Positions 31,741-40,854 of a stretch of 64,000 bases of DNA are shown piece after piece; position 1 is the first letter of the stretch; each line of letters starts with the position of its first letter. Below the pieces are notes generated by a model. It made no database searches. It saw only the letters and a list, made by a program, of their open reading frames with translations, and was not told the DNA's origin. The stretch is from Myxococcales bacterium (lineage in GTDB: Bacteria > Myxococcota_A > UBA9042): positions 17,186 through 81,185 of the forward strand of contig SHZF01000015.1 of assembly GCA_009692425.1 (NCBI GenBank), written 5' to 3'. Position numbers and translations under genes: made by a program.

Positions 31741-33537
31741 ATGACACGCACGCCACTCGTCGCTAGGTTCACGGGGACGCTGCTCGCGGCCCTGTTCACG
31801 GGTGCTCTGTGCGCCCCGGGGTCGGCCCAGGCGGCGACGCTCGCCACCCAAGGCATCCTGCGCTCCGCACAAGGCGGGCCCGTCGCGGACGGCAACTACC
31901 TGCTGGTGGTGACGCTGTACGATGCCGCCGATGCGCAGAAACCGTTGCACGAGGAGTTGCACAAGACCGTCGAAGTGCAAGGTGGCCTGTTCGCCCTCCA
32001 GTTCGGCAGCATCAAGCCGATCCCCGACGACCTGCTCGCCGCGGGGACGGCGCTGTGGGTCGGCGTGAGCGTGGGCAGCGACCCGGAATTGCCGCGCGCA
32101 AAGCTGGTCGCGGTCGCGCGGGCCTGGTACGCCGCCAACGCGGGAGCGGGGTCGTTTCCCTATGCGGCTTCGGACAAGCCCGGCGGCGCCGCCACCGGCC
32201 TGCAATGCACCGGCTGCGTCGGCGGCGCACACATCGCAGCGGGTGCCATCGACGCCAAGCACGTCGCGTTCACTTATGCGGGGTCCGCCAGCAAGGGCGG
32301 TCCCGCCGATCTGGCACTGGTGGCGAAGACGGCGGATCAGGCCAAAGTCGCGGACTCCGCGCTGCAAGCCAAAGTCGCCGAGAACGCACTGTCGGCAGCC
32401 AAGGCCGACGACCTCGCCTGCAAGGGCTGCATCACCTACGGCCACCTGCACCCCGATGTGCCCAAGAGCTTGCTGTCAGTCGCCGGCGGCACATTGACGG
32501 GACCGCTCGTGGCGTCCAAGGGCGTCGATCTGCAGGGCTCCGTGCTGGCGGGCGCACAATTCGCCGAAGTCGACATCGCCAAGACGGCCTGCGACGCCGG
32601 CCACAAGGGCATGCTGGCGACGACGGCGGCGGGCGCGCTGTACTTCTGCCTCGGCACGCAGTGGAAGAAGGTGGCGCTGTGTGGTGGCGACTGCAAACTG
32701 GCGGGCGCGGTAGCGTGTAGCCTGCCGATTACGGACGAGTGCGGCGAGGTCGGGTCGTGCTCGGGCACCGGGTCGTACTGTGATGGCAGCAAGGTGTGCG
32801 CCGCGAATGGCTGCGTCGGCCCCGGCGAGAGCGCCGCCACCGCTCTGGCGTCGTGCGCCGCGCTGAAGAAACTTGCCGCCACGCTGCCGGACGGCACCTA
32901 CTGGATCAACCCGACGGGCGCGGTCGGTGGCGCGTTCCAGGCGTGGTGCGACATGACCACGAACGGCGGCGGCTGGACGCGCTGCCTGGCGCACCGCTAC
33001 CTGCCGACCCTGCCGGCGAGCTTCAAGAAGACCTGGGTATCGACGGTGTGGTCCACGGGGGGCAAGTACGCCTTTGCCGACTCCGCCGATGGCACGGACT
33101 ACGGCAACTTCTGCACGCTGCTTGCGGCCCAGTCGACGCAGTTCTATGGCCGCGCGCGTTATCCTGTTGGATTCGCTACTAATTTTGCCACGACGACGCT
33201 CGCACTGCCGGCCAACTTCTTTGACGCCGGATCGCAGGTCATCGCGAAGGGCAACGGCAACCATGCGATCGCCAAGGACAACGGCACGAACGGCCAGGGC
33301 CACTTCGAGATCGGCTGCACGACGTCGTATAGCGCCAACAAGATGCAGGGCATCCACGCCCTGTGCTTGTCTGACGGTGCCAAGTACCAGGCGCAGCACA
33401 CGGGCTGGACCGACGGTCAGCACCCGGGGTCGTGTCCGGACTCGTCGAGCCAGGCGTGCACGTGCTCGCAGAGCCAGTACTGTGGCGGCAGCAACGCGCT
33501 CGAGAAGGGCATCGTGATGACACTGTACTTGCGCTAG
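31741..33537 (+). CDS. Secreted protein with C-terminal fibrinogen-like (FReD) domain
   Basis: Signal peptide TLLAALFTGALCAPGSAQA; CTGCV/CKGCI motifs; SCAALKKLAATLPDGTYWINPTGAVGGAFQAWCDMTTNGGGWTRCL. Confidence 0.8.
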   Translation: MTRTPLVARFTGTLLAALFTGALCAPGSAQAATLATQGILRSAQGGPVADGNYLLVVTLYDAADAQKPLHEELHKTVEVQGGLFALQFGSIKPIPDDLLAAGTALWVGVSVGSDPELPRAKLVAVARAWYAANAGAGSFPYAASDKPGGAATGLQCTGCVGGAHIAAGAIDAKHVAFTYAGSASKGGPADLALVAKTADQAKVADSALQAKVAENALSAAKADDLACKGCITYGHLHPDVPKSLLSVAGGTLTGPLVASKGVDLQGSVLAGAQFAEVDIAKTACDAGHKGMLATTAAGALYFCLGTQWKKVALCGGDCKLAGAVACSLPITDECGEVGSCSGTGSYCDGSKVCAANGCVGPGESAATALASCAALKKLAATLPDGTYWINPTGAVGGAFQAWCDMTTNGGGWTRCLAHRYLPTLPASFKKTWVSTVWSTGGKYAFADSADGTDYGNFCTLLAAQSTQFYGRARYPVGFATNFATTTLALPANFFDAGSQVIAKGNGNHAIAKDNGTNGQGHFEIGCTTSYSANKMQGIHALCLSDGAKYQAQHTGWTDGQHPGSCPDSSSQACTCSQSQYCGGSNALEKGIVMTLYLR

Positions 33538-33572
33538 CTCCCTTCGGCTGTCGCGACATGGACGACTACCCC

Positions 33573-36017
33573 ATGATTCTTGTGTGCTTTCGTCAAGGCC
33601 GGCTGGCCGCCACTTTGTTCGTCGCCGCTGCCGTGGCCTGCAAGACTCCGCCCCCACCGACGGCTTTCGCGACGTCTGACGGGGCCGCGAGCGATGCGGC
33701 AGGCGGTGGACCGGACGCTGACGGAACAGCAGGTGCGACGGGCGACATTGCGGTCGCCGATCCAGACACGGTGTCGGTCAACGGCCCTGCGGACGCCCAC
33801 GCCGACATGCTGGATGTGGCCGCCGACGCCACCGCAGCGCCGGACGTCCCCGTCGCGCCAGATGCCACCACGCCGCCCGACACCGCTCCCGACACGGCAT
33901 GTTCGGGCGACGCGTGTCCGCCCGCTCCGCAAGGCCCGCTGTTCGGCGTCGGCCTTGGCAGCCACCACTCGTGCGCCGTGCGTGCCGACGGCACCCTGTG
34001 GTGTTGGGGCAGCAACGAGCGCGGCGCCCTGGGCAGCGCGGGCGTGCCGACGACGCCGAAACCGGTCCAGGTCGGCAAGTCCAAATGGCTGGCCGTCGCG
34101 GCGGGCGCCGACCACAGCTGCGCGATCGCGGCCGACCAGGGCGTCGCGTGCTGGGGCCTCGCCGAACTCGGCCAGAGTGGCCCGAGCAAGGACAGCGAAA
34201 TCTTCACACCGACCGCCGTGTCGGGGTTGAGCGGGGCGGTCTCCATCGCGGCCGGCGAGCGCCACTCGTGCGCCGTGCACGGCGGCGGCAAGGTGTCGTG
34301 TTGGGGGCACGGTGTCGAGGGCCAGTTGGGCAAGGACATCGCCTCGAGTTCGACGCCCGTCCTCGTCGCGCTGGCTGATGCCAAGGCGGTCGTGGCCGGT
34401 GCCTACCATTCGTGCGCGCTGCTGACGGACGGCACCGTGTGGTGCTGGGGCAGCAACGGCGAGGGGCAGCTCGGCAATGGCGGCCAGCAGGCCAGCGGCC
34501 CGGTCAAGGCCGACACCGAAGTCGTGTTCAGCGCGCTGGCGGCAGGCGGCAATCACGTGTGTGGCGTCGCCGCAACCGGGCTTTATTGCTGGGGCGAAGG
34601 CGACGACGGCCAACTCGGCAACCCGACCCAGTCCGTCCAGGTCGTGCCGTGGGGCCCCGTCAAGCTCGCAGCCAAACCGAAAGCCGTGGCGGCAGGGGCC
34701 CAATCGACATGCGCGCTGCTGGTCGACGGCAAGGTGCAGTGCTGGGGCGACGCACCGTACGGCGGCTTGGGCCAAGGCCCCGGAATCGCCAAGTCCCCGA
34801 CTGCCGGCACCCCCGCTATCGGCGTCAGCGATGGCGTCGGTGTCGCGTGCGGGCTCTCGCACTGCTGCAGTTGGAGCGCGACCAAGCTGTGGTGCTGGGG
34901 CTGGAACGCGCGCGGCCAACTCGGCAACGGCACGATGGGTGCGTCGTTCGCGCCGTCGCCCGTGGCCGTGACGGGAGCGGTCGAACTCGCCGCGGGCATG
35001 CTGCACACCTGCGCGCGGTTGGCGTCGGGCAAGGTGGCGTGTTGGGGCGGCGGGGCGTACGGGCAGTTGGGGCAAGGTGGTCAGGCACCGTCCGAGAAGC
35101 CGGTCGAAGTCAGCGGGCTGGTCGATGCCGTCTCGATCGGCGCAGGCCAGGTCCGATCGTGTGCGGTGCGCAAGGACGGCTCGGCCCAGTGCTGGGGCTC
35201 GAACGTCGACAGCGCCCTCGGCACGGGTGCGCCCGACGCGGCGGCGCTGGTGCCGGTCACGGTGATGGGCAACAAGGCCCTCGCCTTACCCGCGGTTGGC
35301 CATGTATTCACGTGCTTTCTCGCCCAGGATGCGACGGTCTGGTGCGCCGGCAAGCTGCCGACGGACGAGGGCCAGAGCAGCCCCAACCTCGTGCTCACCA
35401 AGGTCGTCGGCTTGTCCAACGTTGACGCCGTGGTGGCGAGCGACGAACATGCGTGTGCGCTAGTAGACGGCGACATGCAGTGCTGGGGCGAGAACGGCTT
35501 CGCACAGTTCGGCACCGGCAACACCGACCCCAGCGAGGTGCCCAAGAAGGTCGTCGGCAAGGCGGATTTCGTGCTCGTGGCCACGGCAACGGACCACTCG
35601 TGCGGCGTGACGGGCGGCAAGAGCGCGTGGTGCTGGGGCGCCGGCGCTTTCGGCCAACTCGCCACGGGCAAGCTCGACGACAGCGCGGTACCGGTCGCCG
35701 CGGCTGGCTTGGCGGGCGCGACGAAACTGGCGGTGGGCTACCGCTTCACGTGCTTCGGCGACGCAGCCGGCAGCTTGAAGTGCGTGGGCACCAACGCAAC
35801 GGGGCAACTCGGCGCTGACGTGCCCGACACCACCAAGCTCGTGCCTGTCGTCGTCCAGGGGCTGACCGGCGTCAAGCAAGTCGTGGCAGGTCATTCCCAC
35901 GCGTGCGCGCTCAGCGCGACCGGGCAGGTGTCGTGCTGGGGCGCCAGCGACGAGGGCGCGGTCGGCAACGGCAAGGCGCTTGTGTTCACCCCCGTCGTCG
36001 CCCTCGGGTTGCCGTAG
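33573..36017 (+). CDS. RCC1-repeat beta-propeller lipoprotein
   Basis: VAAAVACKTPPPP lipobox-like; Asp/Ala linker; many HSCAVRADGTLWCWGSNERGALG-type repeats (more than one propeller's worth). Confidence 0.9.
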   Translation: MILVCFRQGRLAATLFVAAAVACKTPPPPTAFATSDGAASDAAGGGPDADGTAGATGDIAVADPDTVSVNGPADAHADMLDVAADATAAPDVPVAPDATTPPDTAPDTACSGDACPPAPQGPLFGVGLGSHHSCAVRADGTLWCWGSNERGALGSAGVPTTPKPVQVGKSKWLAVAAGADHSCAIAADQGVACWGLAELGQSGPSKDSEIFTPTAVSGLSGAVSIAAGERHSCAVHGGGKVSCWGHGVEGQLGKDIASSSTPVLVALADAKAVVAGAYHSCALLTDGTVWCWGSNGEGQLGNGGQQASGPVKADTEVVFSALAAGGNHVCGVAATGLYCWGEGDDGQLGNPTQSVQVVPWGPVKLAAKPKAVAAGAQSTCALLVDGKVQCWGDAPYGGLGQGPGIAKSPTAGTPAIGVSDGVGVACGLSHCCSWSATKLWCWGWNARGQLGNGTMGASFAPSPVAVTGAVELAAGMLHTCARLASGKVACWGGGAYGQLGQGGQAPSEKPVEVSGLVDAVSIGAGQVRSCAVRKDGSAQCWGSNVDSALGTGAPDAAALVPVTVMGNKALALPAVGHVFTCFLAQDATVWCAGKLPTDEGQSSPNLVLTKVVGLSNVDAVVASDEHACALVDGDMQCWGENGFAQFGTGNTDPSEVPKKVVGKADFVLVATATDHSCGVTGGKSAWCWGAGAFGQLATGKLDDSAVPVAAAGLAGATKLAVGYRFTCFGDAAGSLKCVGTNATGQLGADVPDTTKLVPVVVQGLTGVKQVVAGHSHACALSATGQVSCWGASDEGAVGNGKALVFTPVVALGLP

Positions 36018-36086
36018 CGACCGATGCGTTTTCGCCATCGGCGGTGCCGCCGTCGCGCGCTTGCCGCTTCGTGAAGGAGAGCAGCC

Positions 36087-36935
36087 ATGTTTCGCCATGA
36101 CGCCCTGCAGGGCGAGGTCATCGTCATTTCCGGCGGCGGTACCGGGCTGGGCCGCGCCATGGCCGAGCGGTTCGCGGCGCTGGGGGCGCGTGTCGGTGTG
36201 TTCGGGCGGCGCGAGGCGCCGTTGCAGGAAGTGGTCGGCGCCATCCAGGGCGCTGGCAGCCACGCCGCGTGGGCAACCGCAGACGTGCGCGACGCCGATC
36301 AGATCAAGGCGGCCATCGACAGCCTCGAAAGGCAGTTGGGCCCTGCGACAGGCCTTGTGAACAACGCTGCGGGCAACTTCCTGGCCACGACCGAAGACCT
36401 GTCGCCCAACGCCTTCGACGCAATCGTGCGCATCGTGTTGCACGGCAGCTTCCACTGCACGCGCGACCTCGGCAGGCGCTGGATCGCACGCGGCACGCCC
36501 GGCAAGGTGCTCAGCATCGTGACGACCTATGCGTGGACTGGCTCGGCGTTCGTGGTGCCGTCGGCGTGCGCCAAGGCCGGTGTCTTGGCGATGACGAAAT
36601 CGCTGGCGGTCGAGTGGGCTACCTATGGCATTCGCCTGAACGCAATCGCACCGGGCCCGTTTCCGACCGAAGGCGCGTTCAGCAAGCTGATGCCGAAGGA
36701 ACTGGAAGAGGACGCCCTGCGCCAGGTGCCGCTCGGCCGCTTTGGCGACCCGGCGGAACTTGCGGACCTGGCCGTCTACCTGCTGGGGCCGGCGAGCGCG
36801 TACATGACAGGCGAGTGCGTGGTGCTCGATGGTGGGGAACACCTGAAGGCGGGACAGGAGTTCGCGCGCTTCGTCGATCTGCCGCGCGACGTGGTCAAGG
36901 GAATGATGGCGGCGCTGCGGCCGGCCCGGAGCTGA
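36087..36935 (+). CDS. SDR-family oxidoreductase (2,4-dienoyl-CoA reductase-like)
   Basis: VIVISGGGTGLGRAMAERFAALGARVGVFGRR; LVNNAAGNFLA; SACAKAGVLAMTKSLAVEWATYGIRLNAIAPGPFPTEG; GECVVLDGG. Confidence 0.9.
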   Translation: MFRHDALQGEVIVISGGGTGLGRAMAERFAALGARVGVFGRREAPLQEVVGAIQGAGSHAAWATADVRDADQIKAAIDSLERQLGPATGLVNNAAGNFLATTEDLSPNAFDAIVRIVLHGSFHCTRDLGRRWIARGTPGKVLSIVTTYAWTGSAFVVPSACAKAGVLAMTKSLAVEWATYGIRLNAIAPGPFPTEGAFSKLMPKELEEDALRQVPLGRFGDPAELADLAVYLLGPASAYMTGECVVLDGGEHLKAGQEFARFVDLPRDVVKGMMAALRPARS

Positions 36936-36959
36936 GCGGCACCCCGACCCCGTGGAACT

Positions 36960-37180
36960 GTGATACCAAATCCCTTGAATTCGGCTCGGTGCTCGCTCGC
37001 CCGCGACGGGACGAGCGTCGCGATCACGGACCGCGGCAAAGTCGTGGCGATGCTGGCTCCGCCGGCTGCCGACCTCGAAGGGCAGCCGCCACCACCGAGA
37101 TTTCGCGCGCGTCATCGCCGCAGGTGGCCGGCTTGCGACCCGGGTGGGCGACAAGACCTTCCCGGGACGCCGAATTAAGT
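36960..37180 (+). pseudogene. Frameshifted remnant resembling a Phd/YefM/VapB-type antitoxin
   Basis: LARDGTSVAITDRGKVVAMLAPP in one frame, continued by FARVIAAGGRLATRVGDKTFPGR in another frame; no intact start-to-stop gene. Confidence 0.45.
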
Positions 37181-37291
37181 CCAGATGCCAGGCGGAGCAA
37201 TCGGTTGGGGCGAAGACGTACTTGGATACGTTGAGCACCAACGCCGCCGCGACAACGACGCAGATGGGCCCAAGGCGGTGGATCCGGGGCC
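37160..37291 (+). repeat. Dispersed intergenic repeat, copy 3 (most diverged)
   Basis: CCGAATTAAGTCCAGATGCCAGGCGGAGCAATCGGTTGGGGCGAAGACGTACTTGGATACGTT...CAAGGCGGTGGATCCGGGG aligns along its length with 52890-53008. Confidence 0.65.
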
Positions 37292-37369
37292 TCGCGGCAC
37301 CTGTCCACTGCGCCCACCGCCCGCTACACTCAGGCTTCCCCGGTTCCTCACAACCGCCGGAGCGCCGCC

Positions 37370-37951
37370 GTGGCCCGACACGTCCCCACCATAGCCGCCT
37401 CGCTCTGTGCGTTGGCCGCGCTGCTGTCCCCTGCACCGGGCCACGCCGACGACGCCCGCCTGGCCAAGGGCGAAGTCCTTGTTTCCACGCGTGAAGTGGC
37501 CGGCTGCGACCTCCCCGAGGTCACCGCCCAGGCCGTGGTCGACGCGCCGCCCGAAAAGGTCTGGCGCATCATCGACGACTGCAACCAGTACAAACGCCAC
37601 ATGCCGCGCGTGTCGGCATCGAAAGAACTGGAGCGCAAAGGCACCACGATCCAGTGCGAGGTCACGGTCGACATGCCGTTCCCGCTGTCCGATCTGACGG
37701 CTGTCACCCAAGCCGAGCACGTAGTCGGGCCACCGCGCTGGTCGCGCACCTGGAAGCTGGTGCGCGGTGACTACGATCGCAACGAGGGCGCCTGGACCTT
37801 GACGGCATTCGACGCCGCCGCCACGCGGACGCGGGTGACCTATCGGCTCCTGGTGGCGCCGAAGACGCTGGTGCCGAATGCGCTGGTGAAGAAGGCGCAG
37901 CTCAGCACGTTGCGGGACTTGATGAATCGACTGCGCGAGGCCGTGAAGTGA
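37370..37951 (+). CDS. SRPBCC/START-like (polyketide cyclase) secreted protein
   Basis: Signal peptide ALAALLSPAPGHA; VTAQAVVDAPPEKVWRIIDDCNQYKRHMPRVSASKELERKG. Confidence 0.8.
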   Translation: MARHVPTIAASLCALAALLSPAPGHADDARLAKGEVLVSTREVAGCDLPEVTAQAVVDAPPEKVWRIIDDCNQYKRHMPRVSASKELERKGTTIQCEVTVDMPFPLSDLTAVTQAEHVVGPPRWSRTWKLVRGDYDRNEGAWTLTAFDAAATRTRVTYRLLVAPKTLVPNALVKKAQLSTLRDLMNRLREAVK

Positions 37952-39138
37952 GGGCTGCCGCCGCCGCCGACGGGTGGGACCTCGACCCCACCATTGCCTT
38001 CCTCAACCACGGCTCCTTCGGCGCGTGCCCCCGTTCCGTGCTCGACTCCCAGGCCCGCTGGCGGGCGCGGATGGAGCGGCAACTGGTCCAGTTCTTCGCC
38101 CGCGACCTCGAAGGCCTGCTCAATGCCGCCCGGGCTCGCTTGGGCGCGTTCGTGGGAGCCGACCCCGACGACCTCGCGTTCGTGCCCAACGCGACCACCG
38201 GCGTCAATACGGTGCTGGCCAACCTGGCGTTGCAGCCCGGCGACGAACTGCTGACCACGGACCACGTCTACCACGCCTGCCAGTGTGCGCTCGACCACCT
38301 CGCGCGGCGCAGTGGGGCCCGAGTTGTCACCGCGCACGTGCCGTTCCCGCTGCAGGCGGCCGACCAGGTGACCGAAGCCGTCTTGGCAGCGGCGACCCCG
38401 CGCACCCGGCTGGCGCTGATCGACCACGTGACGAGTCCGACGGGCCTCGTGTTCCCCATCGACGTCCTTGTGCCGGCGCTGCAGGCCCGCGGCATCGACG
38501 TGCTGGTCGACGGCGCCCACGGGCCGGGGATGGTGCCGCTCGACCTCGACGCGCTCGGGGCCGCGTACTACACCGGCAACCTGCACAAGTGGGTGTGCGC
38601 GCCGAAGGGCAGCGCGTTCCTGCACGTGCGGCGCGACCGGCAACGCGACTTCCACCCGCTGTCGATCAGCCACGGATTCGACGTGCCGCGCGACGATCGC
38701 AGCCGTTTTCAACTGGAGTTCGGCTGGGGCGGCACCGACGACCCGACGCCGTGGCTGTGCGTGCCCGATGCGCTCGATGCGCTGGCGGCGCTTGGCGGAA
38801 CCGGTGGGCTGGCCGCAGTCATGGCCGACAACCGCCACCTGGCACTGGCGGCGCGCGACTTGCTGGGTGAGGCGCTCGGCATCGAGCCACCGGCACCCGA
38901 CGCAATGTTGGGCAGTCTCGCCGCGGTGCCCGTGCCGGCGACGCTGGGGCCGCAGCCGTCCACATGTCAGCCCGGGCCGGACCCGTTGCAAACGTGGCTG
39001 TTGGAGCACCACGGCATCGAGGTGCCCGTGTTCACATGGCCCGTGGGCGGCGGCCGCGTGCTGCGGGTGTCGGCGCAGGTGTACAACGACATCGGGCAGT
39101 ATGCGCGACTGGCCCACGCGCTGCGAAGCCTGGCGTAG
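37948..39138 (+). CDS. Aminotransferase class V family (isopenicillin-N epimerase-like)
   Basis: IAFLNHGSFGACPRSVLDSQARWRARME; NATTGVNTVLANLAL; LVDGAHGPGMVPLDLDALGAAYYTGNLHKWVCAPKGSAFL. Confidence 0.9.
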   Translation: MRAAAAADGWDLDPTIAFLNHGSFGACPRSVLDSQARWRARMERQLVQFFARDLEGLLNAARARLGAFVGADPDDLAFVPNATTGVNTVLANLALQPGDELLTTDHVYHACQCALDHLARRSGARVVTAHVPFPLQAADQVTEAVLAAATPRTRLALIDHVTSPTGLVFPIDVLVPALQARGIDVLVDGAHGPGMVPLDLDALGAAYYTGNLHKWVCAPKGSAFLHVRRDRQRDFHPLSISHGFDVPRDDRSRFQLEFGWGGTDDPTPWLCVPDALDALAALGGTGGLAAVMADNRHLALAARDLLGEALGIEPPAPDAMLGSLAAVPVPATLGPQPSTCQPGPDPLQTWLLEHHGIEVPVFTWPVGGGRVLRVSAQVYNDIGQYARLAHALRSLA

Positions 39139-39155
39139 GCACCCTGACGAAAGCC

Positions 39156-40562
39156 CTACGGCGACGCCGGCTTCGCCAAAAACAAAGCAAACAAACACAT
39201 CTCGTTGTCCGTGCCGTACCCCGCCATCACCGGGGCCGTCGCATCTGTGGTGTCGTAGACGCAGTTCACATGGAAGCGCGTCTCGGCATCGATGCGCGTC
39301 GCCTTGTCGTAGAAGTAGATCTGCTGCCAGTCGAAGTCCCAGCGTGGCACGTCGGCGGCGCACACCTTCGGCTTGCCCTCGCCCTGTTGCAGCGACAGGT
39401 TGAGCGCGCGCCCGCGCTTGTGCAGGTGAGGCAGCACGCCCACCAGATCGAACGTGGTGCCGGCCGCGGCAGGGATCCAGAAGTTGAAATCCTTGACCGT
39501 CGCCTGCCACGGGTACTCGACCTTGGCCTTGCCCGGCGGCAGCGAGTCCTGCGGCAGGCCCGTGAAAAGCTTGAAGATGAAGGGGTCGTGCAGCACCACG
39601 TAGACCTGCCGCTCCACCTTGTCCGCCAGTTCGAGTCGCACCCGTGTGAGGTCCTTGACGGTCGCCGCATCGACGTCGGCCATGCTGTAGTGCACCTGCA
39701 TCACGAGTTCTTCGCCCGGTTCGAGCTTGACGCCTGTGCCGGCGGGATAGTGCACGGCCGAAGTGCCCGGCGCCCACGTGGCCGGCAGACCGCTGACCAG
39801 CACGTCGTCGCCCGCCGCACCGAAGCATTCCCAACCGGGCCTGTCGGGTTCGAGGTCGTCGAGGTGCTTCATTACCGCGTCGTTGCTGGGGAATTTTCCA
39901 CCCGCAGTCGCGGGCCACGCCTTGGGCGCCACCGAGAACAGCAGCACATGGTGCACCACGCGCGGGTCGCCCGGCACCACTTCGAATCCGGTGACGTACT
40001 TGGCGGCCGTCAGCTTGGGGTCGATGCGGAAGCAGCGGTAGTCGTCGGTCGGCGCGTCCTTGGTGCCCTTGGGCTTGGGCGTGTAGGCGATCGGCATCGG
40101 CACGTCGATCGCGTTGGCTCCCAGCGTTGTCGGCTTGGGCAGCACAGGCATCGTCTGCTTTGCGTTGCCGACCGGCATGCCGCCGTCGACCCAGGCGCCG
40201 AACGTCTTGATTTCGGCGTCCGTCAGCCACCGAGCGTCCTGCCAGGTGCCGCATGCGCCGCTCGCATCGACGCCCCACGGCGGCATCGTGCGGGCCTCGA
40301 TCGCCTTGCGCGAGGGCTTGCCCCAGGTCTTGGTCGTGGCGTAGTCGTCGAAGGCAAACGGCGCGATGCCGCCCTTGGTGTGGCAGCCGCGGCAGTGCTT
40401 CGTGACGAGCGGGGCGATGTGCTCAGAGAACGTCGGGGTCCCGCTCGCGGCGTCACCCGTGGGGCCGGCGTCGGTGGCGGAGGTGGGTCCGGTGTTGCAG
40501 GCGGAGACGAGGAGGGTGACCGCACCGGCGAGCGCCAAGTGGAGGGGAGGGCGAAAGTGCAT
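39156..40562 (-). CDS. Cytochrome c domain fused to copper type II ascorbate-dependent monooxygenase-like (PHM-like) domain, lipoprotein
   Basis: VTLLVSACNTG lipobox; CRGCHTKGGIAPFAFDDY; RVVHHVLLFSVAP; VMQVHYSMADV; VGVLPHLHKRGRALNL. Confidence 0.8.
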   Translation of the reverse strand: MHFRPPLHLALAGAVTLLVSACNTGPTSATDAGPTGDAASGTPTFSEHIAPLVTKHCRGCHTKGGIAPFAFDDYATTKTWGKPSRKAIEARTMPPWGVDASGACGTWQDARWLTDAEIKTFGAWVDGGMPVGNAKQTMPVLPKPTTLGANAIDVPMPIAYTPKPKGTKDAPTDDYRCFRIDPKLTAAKYVTGFEVVPGDPRVVHHVLLFSVAPKAWPATAGGKFPSNDAVMKHLDDLEPDRPGWECFGAAGDDVLVSGLPATWAPGTSAVHYPAGTGVKLEPGEELVMQVHYSMADVDAATVKDLTRVRLELADKVERQVYVVLHDPFIFKLFTGLPQDSLPPGKAKVEYPWQATVKDFNFWIPAAAGTTFDLVGVLPHLHKRGRALNLSLQQGEGKPKVCAADVPRWDFDWQQIYFYDKATRIDAETRFHVNCVYDTTDATAPVMAGYGTDNEMCLFALFLAKPASP

Positions 40563-40854
40563 GGGTGGCGAACCTCGAGAACGCCCAAGCGGCGCGCGGG
40601 GCAGCATGGGACCGGATTCGGGGGCGGAGTGCAAGAGCTTTCCGGTAGCCAAGGTTGCCCGCGCCAGCAGGCAGGCAATTTCCCTCGTACATGCCGCAGA
40701 AATTCGCGTAGTGTATGGTCGCCGCCGTAGGTTTGGACTGCTTCCGTTGCGAATCTGCTCAGATCCCGACACGGCGCAGGTCCCGACAGAGCATTCGTGA
40801 CGAGGCCACAGGCGCCCTACCGCGTCGAGTTGCCACGGTCGCGCATGCGGCGCA

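Noticed and set aside
35460-37436. 658-aa minus-strand ORF
   Set aside because: Antisense to the RCC1 and SDR genes; no family signature.
37840-40278. 812-aa minus-strand ORF
   Set aside because: Overlaps the aminotransferase class V and SRPBCC genes antisense and the PHM-like gene in another frame; Arg/His/Gly-rich shadow ORF of high-GC DNA.
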